A DNA stretch of 64,000 nucleotides, taken from assembly GCA_023411115.1 (NCBI GenBank), contig JAEYPF010000018.1, positions 1 through 64,000 of the forward strand, in the 5' to 3' direction. Of this stretch, positions 35,768 through 47,563 are shown piece after piece (the first letter of the stretch is position 1; the number at the start of each line of letters is the position of its first letter). Source of the DNA: Methanobacteriota archaeon (GTDB lineage Archaea; Methanobacteriota; Methanobacteria; Methanobacteriales; Methanobacteriaceae). The position numbers and the translations under genes were made by a program. The notes beneath the pieces were generated by a model, which saw only the letters and a list, made by a program, of their open reading frames with translations, was not told the origin of the DNA and made no database searches.

Positions 35768-36544
35768 ATGAAAATTATAAGATTTTTAAAGGATAATCAG
35801 GAAAAAACCGGATTATTAGAAGATGATCAAATAATAGAACTTTCATGCTCCAGCTTAGAAGCGATTAATTCCCAAAACATCAATAGATTTGAAAAAGGCG
35901 GTGTTTACAAACTTGAAGATGTTACAATAGTGCCTCCTGTTTCACCATCTAAAATTGTATGTATTGGCTTAAATTACAGAGATCACGCAGCAGAACTAAA
36001 TATGGAACTTCCAGAGGAACCAATAATCTTTATAAAACCTTCAACATCAGTAATTGGCCATTTAGATAACATAATTTATCCACCTTCAAGCAAACATGTA
36101 GAATATGAAGCTGAGCTTGGCGTTGTCTTATCTAAAGAGGCAAAAAATGTAAAATCAAAAGATTCTGCAGATTTTATAGGCGGATACACCGTTCTAAATG
36201 ATGTGACAGCAAGAGATTTACAGAGAAAAGATGGTCAATGGACAAGAGCCAAGAGCTTTGACACATTTTGTCCCATAGGGCCCTGTATTGAAACTGATTT
36301 AGACCCAATGAACCAGAATATTTCACTTAGACTTAACGGAGAATTTAAACAGGAATCAAACACAAAAAATATGATATTTGACGTTTATGGGCTTGTTGAA
36401 TTCCTTTCAAAGATAATGACCCTCAAACCAGGCGATGTAATAGCAACCGGGACTCCTCCAGGTGTTGGCCCTGTAAATGTAGAAGATACTGTTGAAGTTG
36501 AAATTGAGGGAATTGGAGTTCTCAGAAATTTCATAAAAAGTTAA
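35768..36544 (+). CDS. Fumarylacetoacetate hydrolase-family enzyme
   Basis: A 258-residue FAH-domain protein. The core begins near residue 60 with KIVCIGLNYRDHAAEL and goes on to FIKPSTSVIGH, YEAELGVVLSKEA (the metal-binding E-x-E pair), NDVTARDLQ and the C-terminal GDVIATGTPPGVGPV. Members act as hydratases, decarboxylases or isomerases of 2-oxo acids with Mg2+ or Mn2+. The length and N-terminal lid fit archaeal homologs whose substrate is unproven. AGGTGA precedes the ATG. Confidence 0.88.
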   Translation: MKIIRFLKDNQEKTGLLEDDQIIELSCSSLEAINSQNINRFEKGGVYKLEDVTIVPPVSPSKIVCIGLNYRDHAAELNMELPEEPIIFIKPSTSVIGHLDNIIYPPSSKHVEYEAELGVVLSKEAKNVKSKDSADFIGGYTVLNDVTARDLQRKDGQWTRAKSFDTFCPIGPCIETDLDPMNQNISLRLNGEFKQESNTKNMIFDVYGLVEFLSKIMTLKPGDVIATGTPPGVGPVNVEDTVEVEIEGIGVLRNFIKS

Positions 36545-36568
36545 AATATTTAAAAATATAAAATTAGG

Positions 36569-36599
36569 GCTTGAAATAGTACATATAAACATTTCAAGC
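36569..36599. terminator. Bidirectional terminator-like hairpin
   Basis: GCTTGAAAT and ATTTCAAGC form a 9-bp stem around a 13-base loop. It lies between the ends of the convergent FAH-family and ferritin-like genes, with T-rich sequence on the right. Confidence 0.5.
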
Positions 36600-36623
36600 T
36601 ATTTGCTTTTAAAATTTTAGGAG

Positions 36624-36917
36624 TTATTTTTTTCCGGTTAATTCTTCAACTTCGTTTTTACCCTTTGCAAGTTCCCTAACCTGCTCTTCATCCATTCGAA
36701 GTAGCATGGTCTGGAATTCTCCAACGTGGGTTTTTTCTTCCTGAGCAACGTCCATAAGTACTGTCCTAAGATCTTCATCATCCGTCATGTCTGCCATCTG
36801 TTCATAAAGGTTAATGGCGTCCAGTTCAGCCATTATAGCTATACGTAGAAGTTCTTGATCCAGGTTTTTATTTTCCCTTTTTATTTTATTTATGTCTATA
36901 GGTACTTTGGAAAACAT
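36624..36917 (-). CDS. Compact ferritin-like/rubrerythrin-like protein (97 aa)
   Basis: A short helical protein with two iron-ligand motifs: AELDAINLYEQMAD near residues 31-44, and DVAQEEKTHVGEFQTMLLR near 58-76, that is E-x6-Y on helix 1 and EExxH on helix 2. Only two ferritin helices are present, so it must dimerise to form a diiron site, as in encapsulated ferritin-like proteins (EncFtn). No encapsulin shell gene is in this window. GAGGTTG precedes the ATG. Iron storage or peroxide defence is the likely role. Confidence 0.75.
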   Translation of the reverse strand: MFSKVPIDINKIKRENKNLDQELLRIAIMAELDAINLYEQMADMTDDEDLRTVLMDVAQEEKTHVGEFQTMLLRMDEEQVRELAKGKNEVEELTGKK

Positions 36918-37061
36918 TTTTTACAACCTCACCATTATTTATGAATCTAATATTTTTTAAAATTTATTATTTATTTAAGCAATACTGTAAAGACATCAGA
37001 AGAAGGGTTTTAAAATTAAATTAAATTAATTTAAAAAAGAAATATAATTGTAGAAAATATT

Positions 37062-39923
<2,862 letters not shown>

Positions 39924-39959
39924 ATAATCACCTTCAAGTCATTAAGGCATTTTAAGCCC

Positions 39960-40271
39960 TTAACTGAGTTCACTATCTAAATAATCTAAATAATCCTTAG
40001 ATCCATCAATTATTGGAATTGCCAGGATAGCTGGAGTTTCGTAACTGTGAATCTCTTTTACTCTTTTTATAATTTTATCTACATTGCTTACCTTAGTTTT
40101 TGCAATAAGAAGAGACTCATTGTCATCTTCTATTTCTCCTTTCCACAAATATATTGACTCAATTGATGCTATTATATTTACACATGCCGCTAATTTTTCC
40201 CTAACAAGTGTATTAGCTATGTTTTTTGATTCTTCATTTCCAGATGTGGTTATATAAACTAAAGCATACAT
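39960..40271 (-). CDS. cutA: CutA1 family protein
   Basis: A 103-residue trimer-forming protein: MYALVYITTSGNEESKNIAN, LAACVNIIASIESIYLWKGE, then ETPAILAIPI near the end, all typical of CutA. It binds divalent ions such as Cu2+ in vitro, but its physiological role is unsettled. AGAGGT precedes the ATG. It lies between nadE and leuS, all on the minus strand with short gaps. Confidence 0.93.
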   Translation of the reverse strand: MYALVYITTSGNEESKNIANTLVREKLAACVNIIASIESIYLWKGEIEDDNESLLIAKTKVSNVDKIIKRVKEIHSYETPAILAIPIIDGSKDYLDYLDSELS

Positions 40272-40291
40272 AAAAATACCTCTTTGAAATT

Positions 40292-41086
40292 TTATTTAAT
40301 TTCAATGATGGATGGTGATGATAATTTATGTTTTGATGATTCTACCATCTTTTTAATCCTTAAAACTTCATCTTCTTCAATTTTAAGGCGTTCTGCAATT
40401 TCAGGAATATTTAAATTTTCGTCTGCCATCAGATATAATATCTTATCTAAGAGTTCATATTTAATTCCAAGTTCCTCTTCATCAGTTTGACCTGTCCATA
40501 AACCAGCAGTAGGCGCTTTTTCAATTATATTTTTAGGAACGTCCACATATGCAGCTATTTCTTTAACATGTGTTTTGTAAAGATCCCCTATTGGTAAGAT
40601 ATCTACTCCACCATCGCCATATTTTGTAAAATACCCTACAAGTAACTCTGTTTTATTTCCAGTTCCCATAACCAGCCTATTCATGGAATTAGAATGGTAA
40701 TAAAGAAGCATCATTCTTGCCCGTGCCTTTAAATTTCCATTTGCAAGGGCACTTTTGCTGCATTCGGGGCACAGTTTTGGAAAATGTTCAACTAAATGAT
40801 CTATATTTAAATTCTTGTACTTTATTCCCAAACTATCTGCAACCATCACTGCATCTTCTATATCTTCAGGAGCAGTGGTTTCACTTGGTAATACAAGTCC
40901 AAGTATTCTATCACTTTCTATTATCCGTGCACAAAGATAAGCTACTGTAGAAGAATCTAAACCTCCGCTTAACCCTATAACTAATCCATTAGCTTTTGAT
41001 TCATCTAATTTAGATTTTATGAAGTTACATATTTCATCTACAGCTTTTTCTACATTTAATTTAGGAAACTTAAATTCTCCTTCCAT
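40292..41086 (-). CDS. nadE: NH3-dependent NAD+ synthetase
   Basis: Converts deamido-NAD+ to NAD+ with ATP and ammonia. The 264-residue protein has the PP-loop GLSGGLDSSTVAYL near residue 40, MGTGNKTELLVGYFTKYGDG near 140 and PTAGLWTGQTDEEELG near 190. There is no glutaminase domain, so free ammonia is used. I chose the ATG three codons inside the longest frame because GTGATT lies just before it. cutA begins 20 bases downstream. Confidence 0.94.
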   Translation of the reverse strand: MEGEFKFPKLNVEKAVDEICNFIKSKLDESKANGLVIGLSGGLDSSTVAYLCARIIESDRILGLVLPSETTAPEDIEDAVMVADSLGIKYKNLNIDHLVEHFPKLCPECSKSALANGNLKARARMMLLYYHSNSMNRLVMGTGNKTELLVGYFTKYGDGGVDILPIGDLYKTHVKEIAAYVDVPKNIIEKAPTAGLWTGQTDEEELGIKYELLDKILYLMADENLNIPEIAERLKIEEDEVLRIKKMVESSKHKLSSPSIIEIK

Positions 41087-41188
41087 TTTAATCACAATCT
41101 ATATTTTTGGACTGTTTATCCATATGTTTTTAATTCTTTAAATAATCCTGTTTTTATAGAGTAAAAATATTCTCCAAGAAACTTATTT

Positions 41189-42448
41189 TTACAAAATGTT
41201 GGTTATCAAAAGGCCAATGCTCAAAGCCATCACAATTATAACTGTTATCCATGCTATTAAGTTGAACAGCTTCGAATTTACATACTCTCCCATGATTCTC
41301 TTATCATTTATTATAAGAAGCATCAATATAAGTACAAATGGTAGCAAGATACCGTTTGCAACCTGAGAAAGGTAAAGTATCGAAAGCAGCGGCACATTCG
41401 GAAACATGATGATTATAACTGCAAGTAGTATAAGCCCAAGGTACATTCCATGGAATATAGGAGCTTCTCTAAAGCTCTTGGAAATCCCTGCCTCAAAACC
41501 CAGGCTTTCACAAACATAATATGCTGTAGAAAGAGGTAATATACTTGCAGCAAATAGTGAAGCGTTTAAAAATCCTAGTGCAAATAATATACTCGCATAC
41601 TGTCCTGCAAGGGGAGCAAGTGCCCTTGAAACATCAGCAACATCGTTAACTTGTATTCCTGTTGTAAATATTGTGGTGGCACATGCAAGCACGATGAAAA
41701 AGGCAACTATATTTACAACTACAGCGCCAAATATTGCATCTACCTTAGAATATTTTAAATTTCTTAGACTTACTCCCTTTTCAACAACAGAAGATTGTAT
41801 ATAAAACATCATCCATGGAGCAATGGTTGTTCCAACTACTCCCACAACCATGGTAATATAAGCTGGATTTGCACTTATATGGGGAACTAATAGACTTTTA
41901 GCGGCGAGTCCCCAATCTGGATTTGAAAGATATCCTGCCACAATATATGATAAATAGAGGGTTGACGCCAGCAAAAATACTTTTTCAACACTTTTGTAAT
42001 TACCTTTAACCACAAGAAGCCATACAAATAACGCAGCGACAGGTAAAGCAATAAATCGAGGGGCGTTGAATAATATTCCACTGCTTACAGCAATACCTGA
42101 AAATTCGGCCAGTATATTTCCAAAGTTAGCAAGGAGCAACGCTACCATCATTACAAAAGTAAGTCTGATCCCCACTTTCTCGCGTATTAAATCAGCGAGG
42201 CCCTTTCCAGAAACTATACCCATTCTAACTCCCATTTCTTGAATTACAGCCAATGCTATAATCATAGGGATAAATAGCCACAGGATATCGTATCCAAACT
42301 GTGAACCCGCCAGTGAATAAGTAGTAATGCCCCCAGCATCATTATCCACATTTGCAGTGATTATTCCAGGGCCCATTACTGAAAGGAATATAATTAAACT
42401 CAGTATAGCAGGGTGTTTAAATGCCCTGGTAAAAATTCGAAAATCCAT
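41189..42448 (-). CDS. NRAMP-family divalent metal transporter
   Basis: A 419-residue proton-coupled metal permease with about 11 helices. The metal-site motif of helix 1 appears as GPGIITANVDNDAGGI (the usual DPGN variant replaced by D-N-D-A) and helix 6 as VGVVGTTIAPWMMFYIQSS. Because helix 1 and helix 6 deviate from the DPGN and MPH motifs of classical Mn2+/Fe2+ MntH, it may belong to the Mg2+/NRMT-like or another divergent branch. GGGTGATT precedes the ATG. The upstream gene encodes an MgtE-type regulatory protein, which supports Mg2+ or Mn2+ as substrate. Confidence 0.85.
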   Translation of the reverse strand: MDFRIFTRAFKHPAILSLIIFLSVMGPGIITANVDNDAGGITTYSLAGSQFGYDILWLFIPMIIALAVIQEMGVRMGIVSGKGLADLIREKVGIRLTFVMMVALLLANFGNILAEFSGIAVSSGILFNAPRFIALPVAALFVWLLVVKGNYKSVEKVFLLASTLYLSYIVAGYLSNPDWGLAAKSLLVPHISANPAYITMVVGVVGTTIAPWMMFYIQSSVVEKGVSLRNLKYSKVDAIFGAVVVNIVAFFIVLACATTIFTTGIQVNDVADVSRALAPLAGQYASILFALGFLNASLFAASILPLSTAYYVCESLGFEAGISKSFREAPIFHGMYLGLILLAVIIIMFPNVPLLSILYLSQVANGILLPFVLILMLLIINDKRIMGEYVNSKLFNLIAWITVIIVMALSIGLLITNIL

Positions 42449-42460
42449 AAAATCACCCGC

Positions 42461-43705
42461 TTATCTTCCAAACATTCTTGGAACATGTTTTTTCCATGCA
42501 GTAGGTAGTACAATATCTATTGCATCATCTACGGTAACCACACCTTTTATTTTATTTTCATCTTTAACTACAGGAACGGCGAGTAAATTGTATTTTGCAA
42601 TTTTCTTTGCAACATCATGCTCTTCTTCCATGACATCAACGGATATAATATCTCTGTGCATGAACTCTGTAATTTTCTGCTCAGGTTCGGCTAGTAACAA
42701 TTCTCTTAAAGATATAACGCCAACTAATTCCTTGGATTTAGATAAAACATAAATATAATAGATACTCTCTACTTCCCCTGCCATTTTTCTAAGTTCATTA
42801 AGAGTCTGGCGTGCTGTAAGATCATCTGAAACTGATGCAAATTCGGTTGTCATTACTCCACCAGCAGTATCCTCGGGATATTTCAAAAGATCTTCCACAT
42901 CCTTCGCTTCCTCAGGGTCCATTAAGTCAAGCAGTTCCTGCGCCCTGTCATCTGAAAGATCTCCAATTAAATCAGCTGCATCATCAGGTGACATCTCTTC
43001 TAAGAGATCTGCAGCCCTTTTAGTCTCCATCTCTTCAAAAATAGTTACCTGCCTTTCAGGCGAGATTTCTTCCAAAGCGTCAGCTGCAACTTCTTCATCA
43101 AGTGAATTAAGGATAGTGATAGAATCATTAACGCTTAACTGGTCCACAATTTCTGCTATATCTGCAGGGTGAAGTTTTTTTAAGCTGTATTCGGGTACCT
43201 TTAATTTTAAGCGAGAAATATCGCTTTCAACTACATCCACATCTTTCCATGATATGTAGTCTTCCTGAAGGTTTATTCTTAGGCTACTTGCAATTTTTTC
43301 AATTCCAAGGCGCCTCAATATGCCTTTAAAACTTATATCTACCCCTATAAGGCGATAATAACCATGAGTAGTTGACAGCTGAAGATCGTTGATTCTTCTT
43401 ATTTTCTTGCCTTCTAAATCCACAACCTGCTTGTCAAGAACTTCATCTACCAGTTTAATATCCCTTTTTTTAAGTTCATATTCTTTAATATCTTCAAAAT
43501 TAACTTTAAGCCTGATTTCTTTATTTATATGATCTACATCTTCCCAGGGAACAATGATATCCCTTTTATCAGACGTACGTATGCTTACTGCCTCAACTAT
43601 TGGATAGAGCATGTTTACTGATACTATAAAGTCTTTAAACTTTCCAATCTTATTGCCGTCAAGGTCAATTACTGTTTTTTTCATGATTTCACTTATAAAA
43701 CGCAT
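42461..43705 (-). CDS. PRC-barrel/MgtE-N/CBS regulatory protein
   Basis: A 414-residue soluble protein. Two PRC-barrel domains occupy roughly residues 1-75 and 85-165, a MgtE N-terminal superhelical domain about 178-285 (KLHPADIAEIVDQL, then repeats such as EISPERQVTIFEEM and EMSPDDAADLI), and two CBS domains 290-405 (DTAGGVMTTEFASV..; FMHRDIISVDV). This is the cytosolic sensor half of an MgtE Mg2+ channel without its membrane domain. It ends 12 bases before the NRAMP gene, so it probably gates that transporter in response to Mg2+ or nucleotides. Confidence 0.88.
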   Translation of the reverse strand: MRFISEIMKKTVIDLDGNKIGKFKDFIVSVNMLYPIVEAVSIRTSDKRDIIVPWEDVDHINKEIRLKVNFEDIKEYELKKRDIKLVDEVLDKQVVDLEGKKIRRINDLQLSTTHGYYRLIGVDISFKGILRRLGIEKIASSLRINLQEDYISWKDVDVVESDISRLKLKVPEYSLKKLHPADIAEIVDQLSVNDSITILNSLDEEVAADALEEISPERQVTIFEEMETKRAADLLEEMSPDDAADLIGDLSDDRAQELLDLMDPEEAKDVEDLLKYPEDTAGGVMTTEFASVSDDLTARQTLNELRKMAGEVESIYYIYVLSKSKELVGVISLRELLLAEPEQKITEFMHRDIISVDVMEEEHDVAKKIAKYNLLAVPVVKDENKIKGVVTVDDAIDIVLPTAWKKHVPRMFGR

Positions 43706-43729
43706 CGTACCATCTCCATAACTATTTTA

Positions 43730-44182
43730 TTACCCCGTCCCTGGAATTATGGGAACCATATCCTCTTTAACACGCTCCATTACAATCATTTCAGTTAAAT
43801 CTTCAACTCCATCAACTGAACGGATTTTAGTATTTATCAGTTGATTGAGCTCTTCAATGCCCTGAACCCAAACTTTAATGAGAATGTCATATTCCCCAGA
43901 AACACTGTATACTTCTGATACTTCTTCAAGTTTGGATAACTCTTCTTTAACAGATTCATGCTTTTCAGACTCTGTTTGAATGATAATTATAGCAGTAATA
44001 TCAAGACCGATTTTTTGCCAGTCAATTATCATCGTATATCGCTTTATTACATCCGTCTCCAGCTTTTTAAGTCTGTTGGAGATTGTTGCATCAGGAACAT
44101 CAATTTCTTTTGACATTTGAGATATGGTAATTCTCGAATTCTTAATTAGAGAACGGAGTATTGCCGTGTCTATTTCATCCAT
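43730..44182 (-). CDS. Lrp/AsnC-family transcriptional regulator
   Basis: A 150-residue regulator with an N-terminal HTH (DTAILRSLIKNSRITISQMS, PDATISNRLKKLE) and a C-terminal RAM effector domain (AIIIIQTESEKHESVKEEL; VYSVSGEYDILIKVW). It is the first gene of a run of three on the minus strand, 24 bases before the PRC/MgtE gene, so it may control that operon and itself. Lrp proteins usually bind amino acids, but metal-related members exist. The ligand is unknown. Confidence 0.9.
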   Translation of the reverse strand: MDEIDTAILRSLIKNSRITISQMSKEIDVPDATISNRLKKLETDVIKRYTMIIDWQKIGLDITAIIIIQTESEKHESVKEELSKLEEVSEVYSVSGEYDILIKVWVQGIEELNQLINTKIRSVDGVEDLTEMIVMERVKEDMVPIIPGTG

Positions 44183-44450
44183 TTTTTATCCAACACCTGT
44201 TTGGTTATTGCAAACCATGATATATCAATGATCATTTATAAACGTTTGGGAATATTACCAATATTTTTCAAAAAGTTGAGGATTTTTCCAAGAGTTGCCA
44301 AGATAGTTGGAAATATCAGAAATAATAATAATTCAGATAAAATTTTTATTAATTAGAAATGAAAAATGACCACTTTTTCATGATTATTTTAAAAAAAATA
44401 AGAAAAAATTCTAAAATAAAGAATTTGATTAAAAAAAATTAAAATATAAA

Positions 44451-45440
44451 TTATTTAGAAGCTGTTTCAACAGTTTCTGGTTCGCCGTAGAGAATACTTG
44501 CGATATTGGTGAGCTTTTCCATACCTTTAACTTCTTCTGCTTGAAGAGGTATCTGTGCTATAAGCTGGTTTCCAAACTTCTCATGGATTGTTTTAAGGCG
44601 CTGCTCCTGTATTTGGCGTCTTGCAGCACAGAACTCACAGTCAGCTTCTTCTGGCTGAATTTGATTTACGATAACACCATCAGCAGTCATGTTGTACTTG
44701 GCGAGTGCTTCCATAGCCCTTTCAGATTCGTAAATTGACATCTCTTCAGGTATAACAACCATCTTAAAGGAAGTCCTTTCAGGGTCTGCCATAACACCTC
44801 TTGCCTCTCTTATTCTCTTTTTGGTTTCTTCCATATCTTCTAAAGCGCGGTCTTCTTCTTCTTCATCACCCATAAACGGCATGATGTTTTTAAATGCCTT
44901 AGCCATACTTCCAACTTGACGCCTGATCTTTATCATCTTTCCTACCCATGAATCCATCATTTCAGGGAAGGACAGTAATCGCAGGGTGTGTCCTGTTGGT
45001 GCTGTATCAAAGACAACGATATCATACTCATCTGTGGTCATGTACTGCATGAATTTATCAAATGCGGCTGTTTCATCAATACCAGGAGCCATTGAAGCCA
45101 TATCCATTTGATCTTGCAGCATCCCCATATCCATACCTGGATTTAAAGCTTGTTGTTCCTTCATTTTTGCCTGATAATCCTGCATAGCAATTTCAGGATC
45201 AATTTCTACTGCTTCAAGATTTTCAGCTATTGGTGTTGGGTTGTGTCCAATATGTTTTTCATAAGAATCTGAGAGGGAGTGAGCAGGGTCAGTGGAGATT
45301 ACAAGGGTTCTTTTACCTTGCCTTGCAAACCATAATGCTGTTGCAGCCGATACGGTTGTTTTACCAACTCCTCCTTTTCCACCTATAAATACAAATGTTG
45401 TTTTTCCTTTGTTGAACTTAAAAAGGTCTTTAAATGCCAT
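44451..45440 (-). CDS. ArsA/Get3-type ATPase
   Basis: A 329-residue ATPase of the ArsA/TRC40 family. It has the deviant Walker A GGKGGVGKTTVSAATAL near residue 20, switch elements STDPAHSLSDSYE and FDTAPTGHTLRLLSFPE, and a CxxC in ADCEFCAARR that forms the Get3 dimer zinc site. A methionine-rich stretch (GMDMGMLQDQMDMASMAPG) matches the client-binding region. Archaeal homologs target tail-anchored membrane proteins, and no arsenic genes are nearby. I chose the ATG opening MAFKDLFKF, which has GGAGGATT before it. Confidence 0.92.
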   Translation of the reverse strand: MAFKDLFKFNKGKTTFVFIGGKGGVGKTTVSAATALWFARQGKRTLVISTDPAHSLSDSYEKHIGHNPTPIAENLEAVEIDPEIAMQDYQAKMKEQQALNPGMDMGMLQDQMDMASMAPGIDETAAFDKFMQYMTTDEYDIVVFDTAPTGHTLRLLSFPEMMDSWVGKMIKIRRQVGSMAKAFKNIMPFMGDEEEEDRALEDMEETKKRIREARGVMADPERTSFKMVVIPEEMSIYESERAMEALAKYNMTADGVIVNQIQPEEADCEFCAARRQIQEQRLKTIHEKFGNQLIAQIPLQAEEVKGMEKLTNIASILYGEPETVETASK

Positions 45441-45709
45441 TTTAATCCTCCATATATATTGATAAATCAATTAAAATTAGATATCAATTATAGTTACATT
45501 ATGTTCTTTTTATATTTAACTCCATCATTTTTGTGAAAAAATGCGAATTGTAAATCCACAAGACCATTAGATATCAAGAGTCTAAGCAATTCTATCAAGA
45601 TCATTAAAACATAATGACCTATTCCTATTTATTTATAGTAAATAATAAATATTTTGATTTTTATATTAATCAAGTGCAATATGATAGTTTGATCTAAAGG
45701 AGAATAAAC

Positions 45710-46075
45710 ATGTCAGAACAGGAAAACCCATTAACAATTCAATTTCTTATACCCGATTTTGAAATGGGAATAGTTAATGAACCAATAAGCGGCGAGCCTC
45801 AAGCATATGAGGGCCCAATTGAAGATATAAATAAATATCTTGTTGGCCAACCGCAAAAACTGGATTTTGACAAGGTCCAGAAAGAATTCCAAGATAGATT
45901 ATTTGAAGTTTTAAGTCTTTTATCCGACTCAAAATCAGTACTGGGAAATTTTCAGATCGATGCAGTAACTTTTTCAGTTAATGTTGATTTAAATGGTGAA
46001 GTATCAATTTTAGGGTCGGGAGGAGTATCACTAGGATCTGAATCTGGATTTAAAGTTACTTTATCTCGTAAATAG
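45710..46075 (+). CDS. Small protein with possible Pepco/trypco-like C-terminal domain
   Basis: A 121-residue soluble protein preceded by AAAGGAGAAT. The first half is acidic and Pro-rich (SGEPQAYEGPIEDINKYLVG). The second half reads DRLFEVLSLLSD.., then DAVTFSVNVDLNGEVSILGS and GGVSLGSESGFKVTLSRK. This pattern of a beta segment with an N-G turn, a Gly-rich step and a final basic strand resembles the Pepco/trypco domains found with peptidases in bacterial conflict systems. The match is by eye only. No peptidase gene adjoins it. Confidence 0.55.
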   Translation: MSEQENPLTIQFLIPDFEMGIVNEPISGEPQAYEGPIEDINKYLVGQPQKLDFDKVQKEFQDRLFEVLSLLSDSKSVLGNFQIDAVTFSVNVDLNGEVSILGSGGVSLGSESGFKVTLSRK

Positions 46076-46133
46076 CTCACCACCCCACTTACTTAAAAGA
46101 TTTTATAACATTTTATGTATAAAAGTCCATAAA

Positions 46134-46277
46134 TTAATTTAAAAATCCTATTAACTTCGGTGCTTTTCTGCGCCTTTTAGATTTCTTAACAACTTTCATT
46201 TTTCTATAACCAACAGGAGTTTCAGGGGTCTTTTGGGGTTTATAGATTTTTTTCCTATCCCTTCTTAAAACAGGCAT
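46134..46277 (-). CDS. Small basic protein (47 aa)
   Basis: A reverse-strand frame encodes MPVLRRDRKKIYKPQKTPET and then PVGYRKMKVVKKSKRRRKAP, ending KLIGFLN. Nearly 40% of residues are Lys or Arg, so nucleic-acid or ribosome binding is plausible. GGGGATAG lies before the ATG at a suitable distance. It fills the gap between the preceding gene and the tRNA. No family is recognised. Confidence 0.55.
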   Translation of the reverse strand: MPVLRRDRKKIYKPQKTPETPVGYRKMKVVKKSKRRRKAPKLIGFLN

Positions 46278-46466
46278 ATTAACTATCCCCAATACAATTT
46301 ATTTTAACTTTTTTTTGATTTTCTTTTTAGTTTACTTATCTACATTTAAAAAAGTTATAATATAATTATATTAACGATGATATAAAAAATATGCAATAAC
46401 TGTAAATTAAGAAATAATTTAATCATAGAAGTAGAATTAACAACTTTTTTAGAAAAATAACAAAAT

Positions 46467-46549
<83 letters not shown>

Positions 46550-46568
46550 TCTATTTTTAAATAAGATC

Positions 46569-47555
46569 TCAGTACCAAACTTGCAGAACAAAGAAACATG
46601 GCTGTGGACCTAAATAATCAAGCCTAATCTGATCTACAGGAGTTCCCTTTAAAACACCGACTATATATGCATCAAAACTATTTTTTGAGCCTTCTTTTGC
46701 TAAAATATGGTACCATAGGACAGCTTTTGTATTATTACCCATAACTGCCTTTATTTTATCATTTACGATTATTGGCCCATTATTGAATTTTTCTTTACAA
46801 TCAAATTGATTATCTACCCTATCAATGCCCCAATTTGCAGTATTCGCCACAATAGCAGGGTTGGTAATTATATAAAAATCTGTTGAGTTTAAATCATCTG
46901 CTGTAATATTGAAATGATTACATTTCCATTCTTGAATTCCAGTTTTGGAACCCTCAGGGTTGTGATCTATGTGCGGGCAAACTTCCCATTCAAATCCACG
47001 TTCAGTTGGTGAAATATGGTCAGAATATCCTTTTATTTTAACTACAGTAACTGCATATACAAAATCACATAAAACTGTTCTATTTGCAACTGCGGCTTCA
47101 GAAGCATTTGAAAGAGATGTTTCCATTATCACAAGGGGTTTTAAAGAGGGATTTAAAGGGTAAAGGATCATATTGGATTTTGTTCCATCTGGAAGAATCT
47201 TTCCACGCATAAGCTGGTTATAATTACTTTTAAGCTTCAAAATTTTTACAAGTGAAAGCGTATTTGGAATTGATCTATTATTTTCTTTCTTTGCAAGTCC
47301 TGGGACAGTATCATGATTAAATCCATAATTTTCCCATTCATCAGGGGATCCTGGAGTTTTTATAAGTATATCTGCTGCATCTACCGTTGTCCTTTCAAGC
47401 GAAAATCTTAGTGAATAATCCTGTCCATTATAACTCGCCATGTCCATAGCATCGGCTGAAACACCCAGAATTACTGTGATTATAATAAGAGCCATCATAA
47501 CATCAAGTGAAAATATCTGCCCTTTACTATTTTTTTTAATGCCTTTTCTTGCCAT
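46569..47555 (-). CDS. Pilin-like/class III signal peptide surface protein
   Basis: A 328-residue protein whose start, MARKGIKKNSKGQIFSLDVM, leads into a hydrophobic helix (MALIIITVILGVSADAMDM). The basic stretch ending KGQ followed directly by the helix matches archaeal class III (prepilin peptidase EppA) signals. The rest is an extracytoplasmic domain with several Asn-x-Ser/Thr sites and a few cysteines, ending ACFFV-like. It lies 8 bases after a similar gene, so both are one operon. The exact role (pilus, minor pilin or adhesin) is unknown. Confidence 0.7.
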   Translation of the reverse strand: MARKGIKKNSKGQIFSLDVMMALIIITVILGVSADAMDMASYNGQDYSLRFSLERTTVDAADILIKTPGSPDEWENYGFNHDTVPGLAKKENNRSIPNTLSLVKILKLKSNYNQLMRGKILPDGTKSNMILYPLNPSLKPLVIMETSLSNASEAAVANRTVLCDFVYAVTVVKIKGYSDHISPTERGFEWEVCPHIDHNPEGSKTGIQEWKCNHFNITADDLNSTDFYIITNPAIVANTANWGIDRVDNQFDCKEKFNNGPIIVNDKIKAVMGNNTKAVLWYHILAKEGSKNSFDAYIVGVLKGTPVDQIRLDYLGPQPCFFVLQVWY

Positions 47556-47563
47556 TTAATCGC

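Noticed and set aside
42461..43705. Complete MgtE magnesium channel
   Set aside because: The MgtE N-terminal and CBS domains are present but there are no membrane helices.
44451..45440. Arsenite-efflux ATPase
   Set aside because: The CxxC site and Met-rich client region fit Get3, and no arsB, arsR or arsD gene is nearby.
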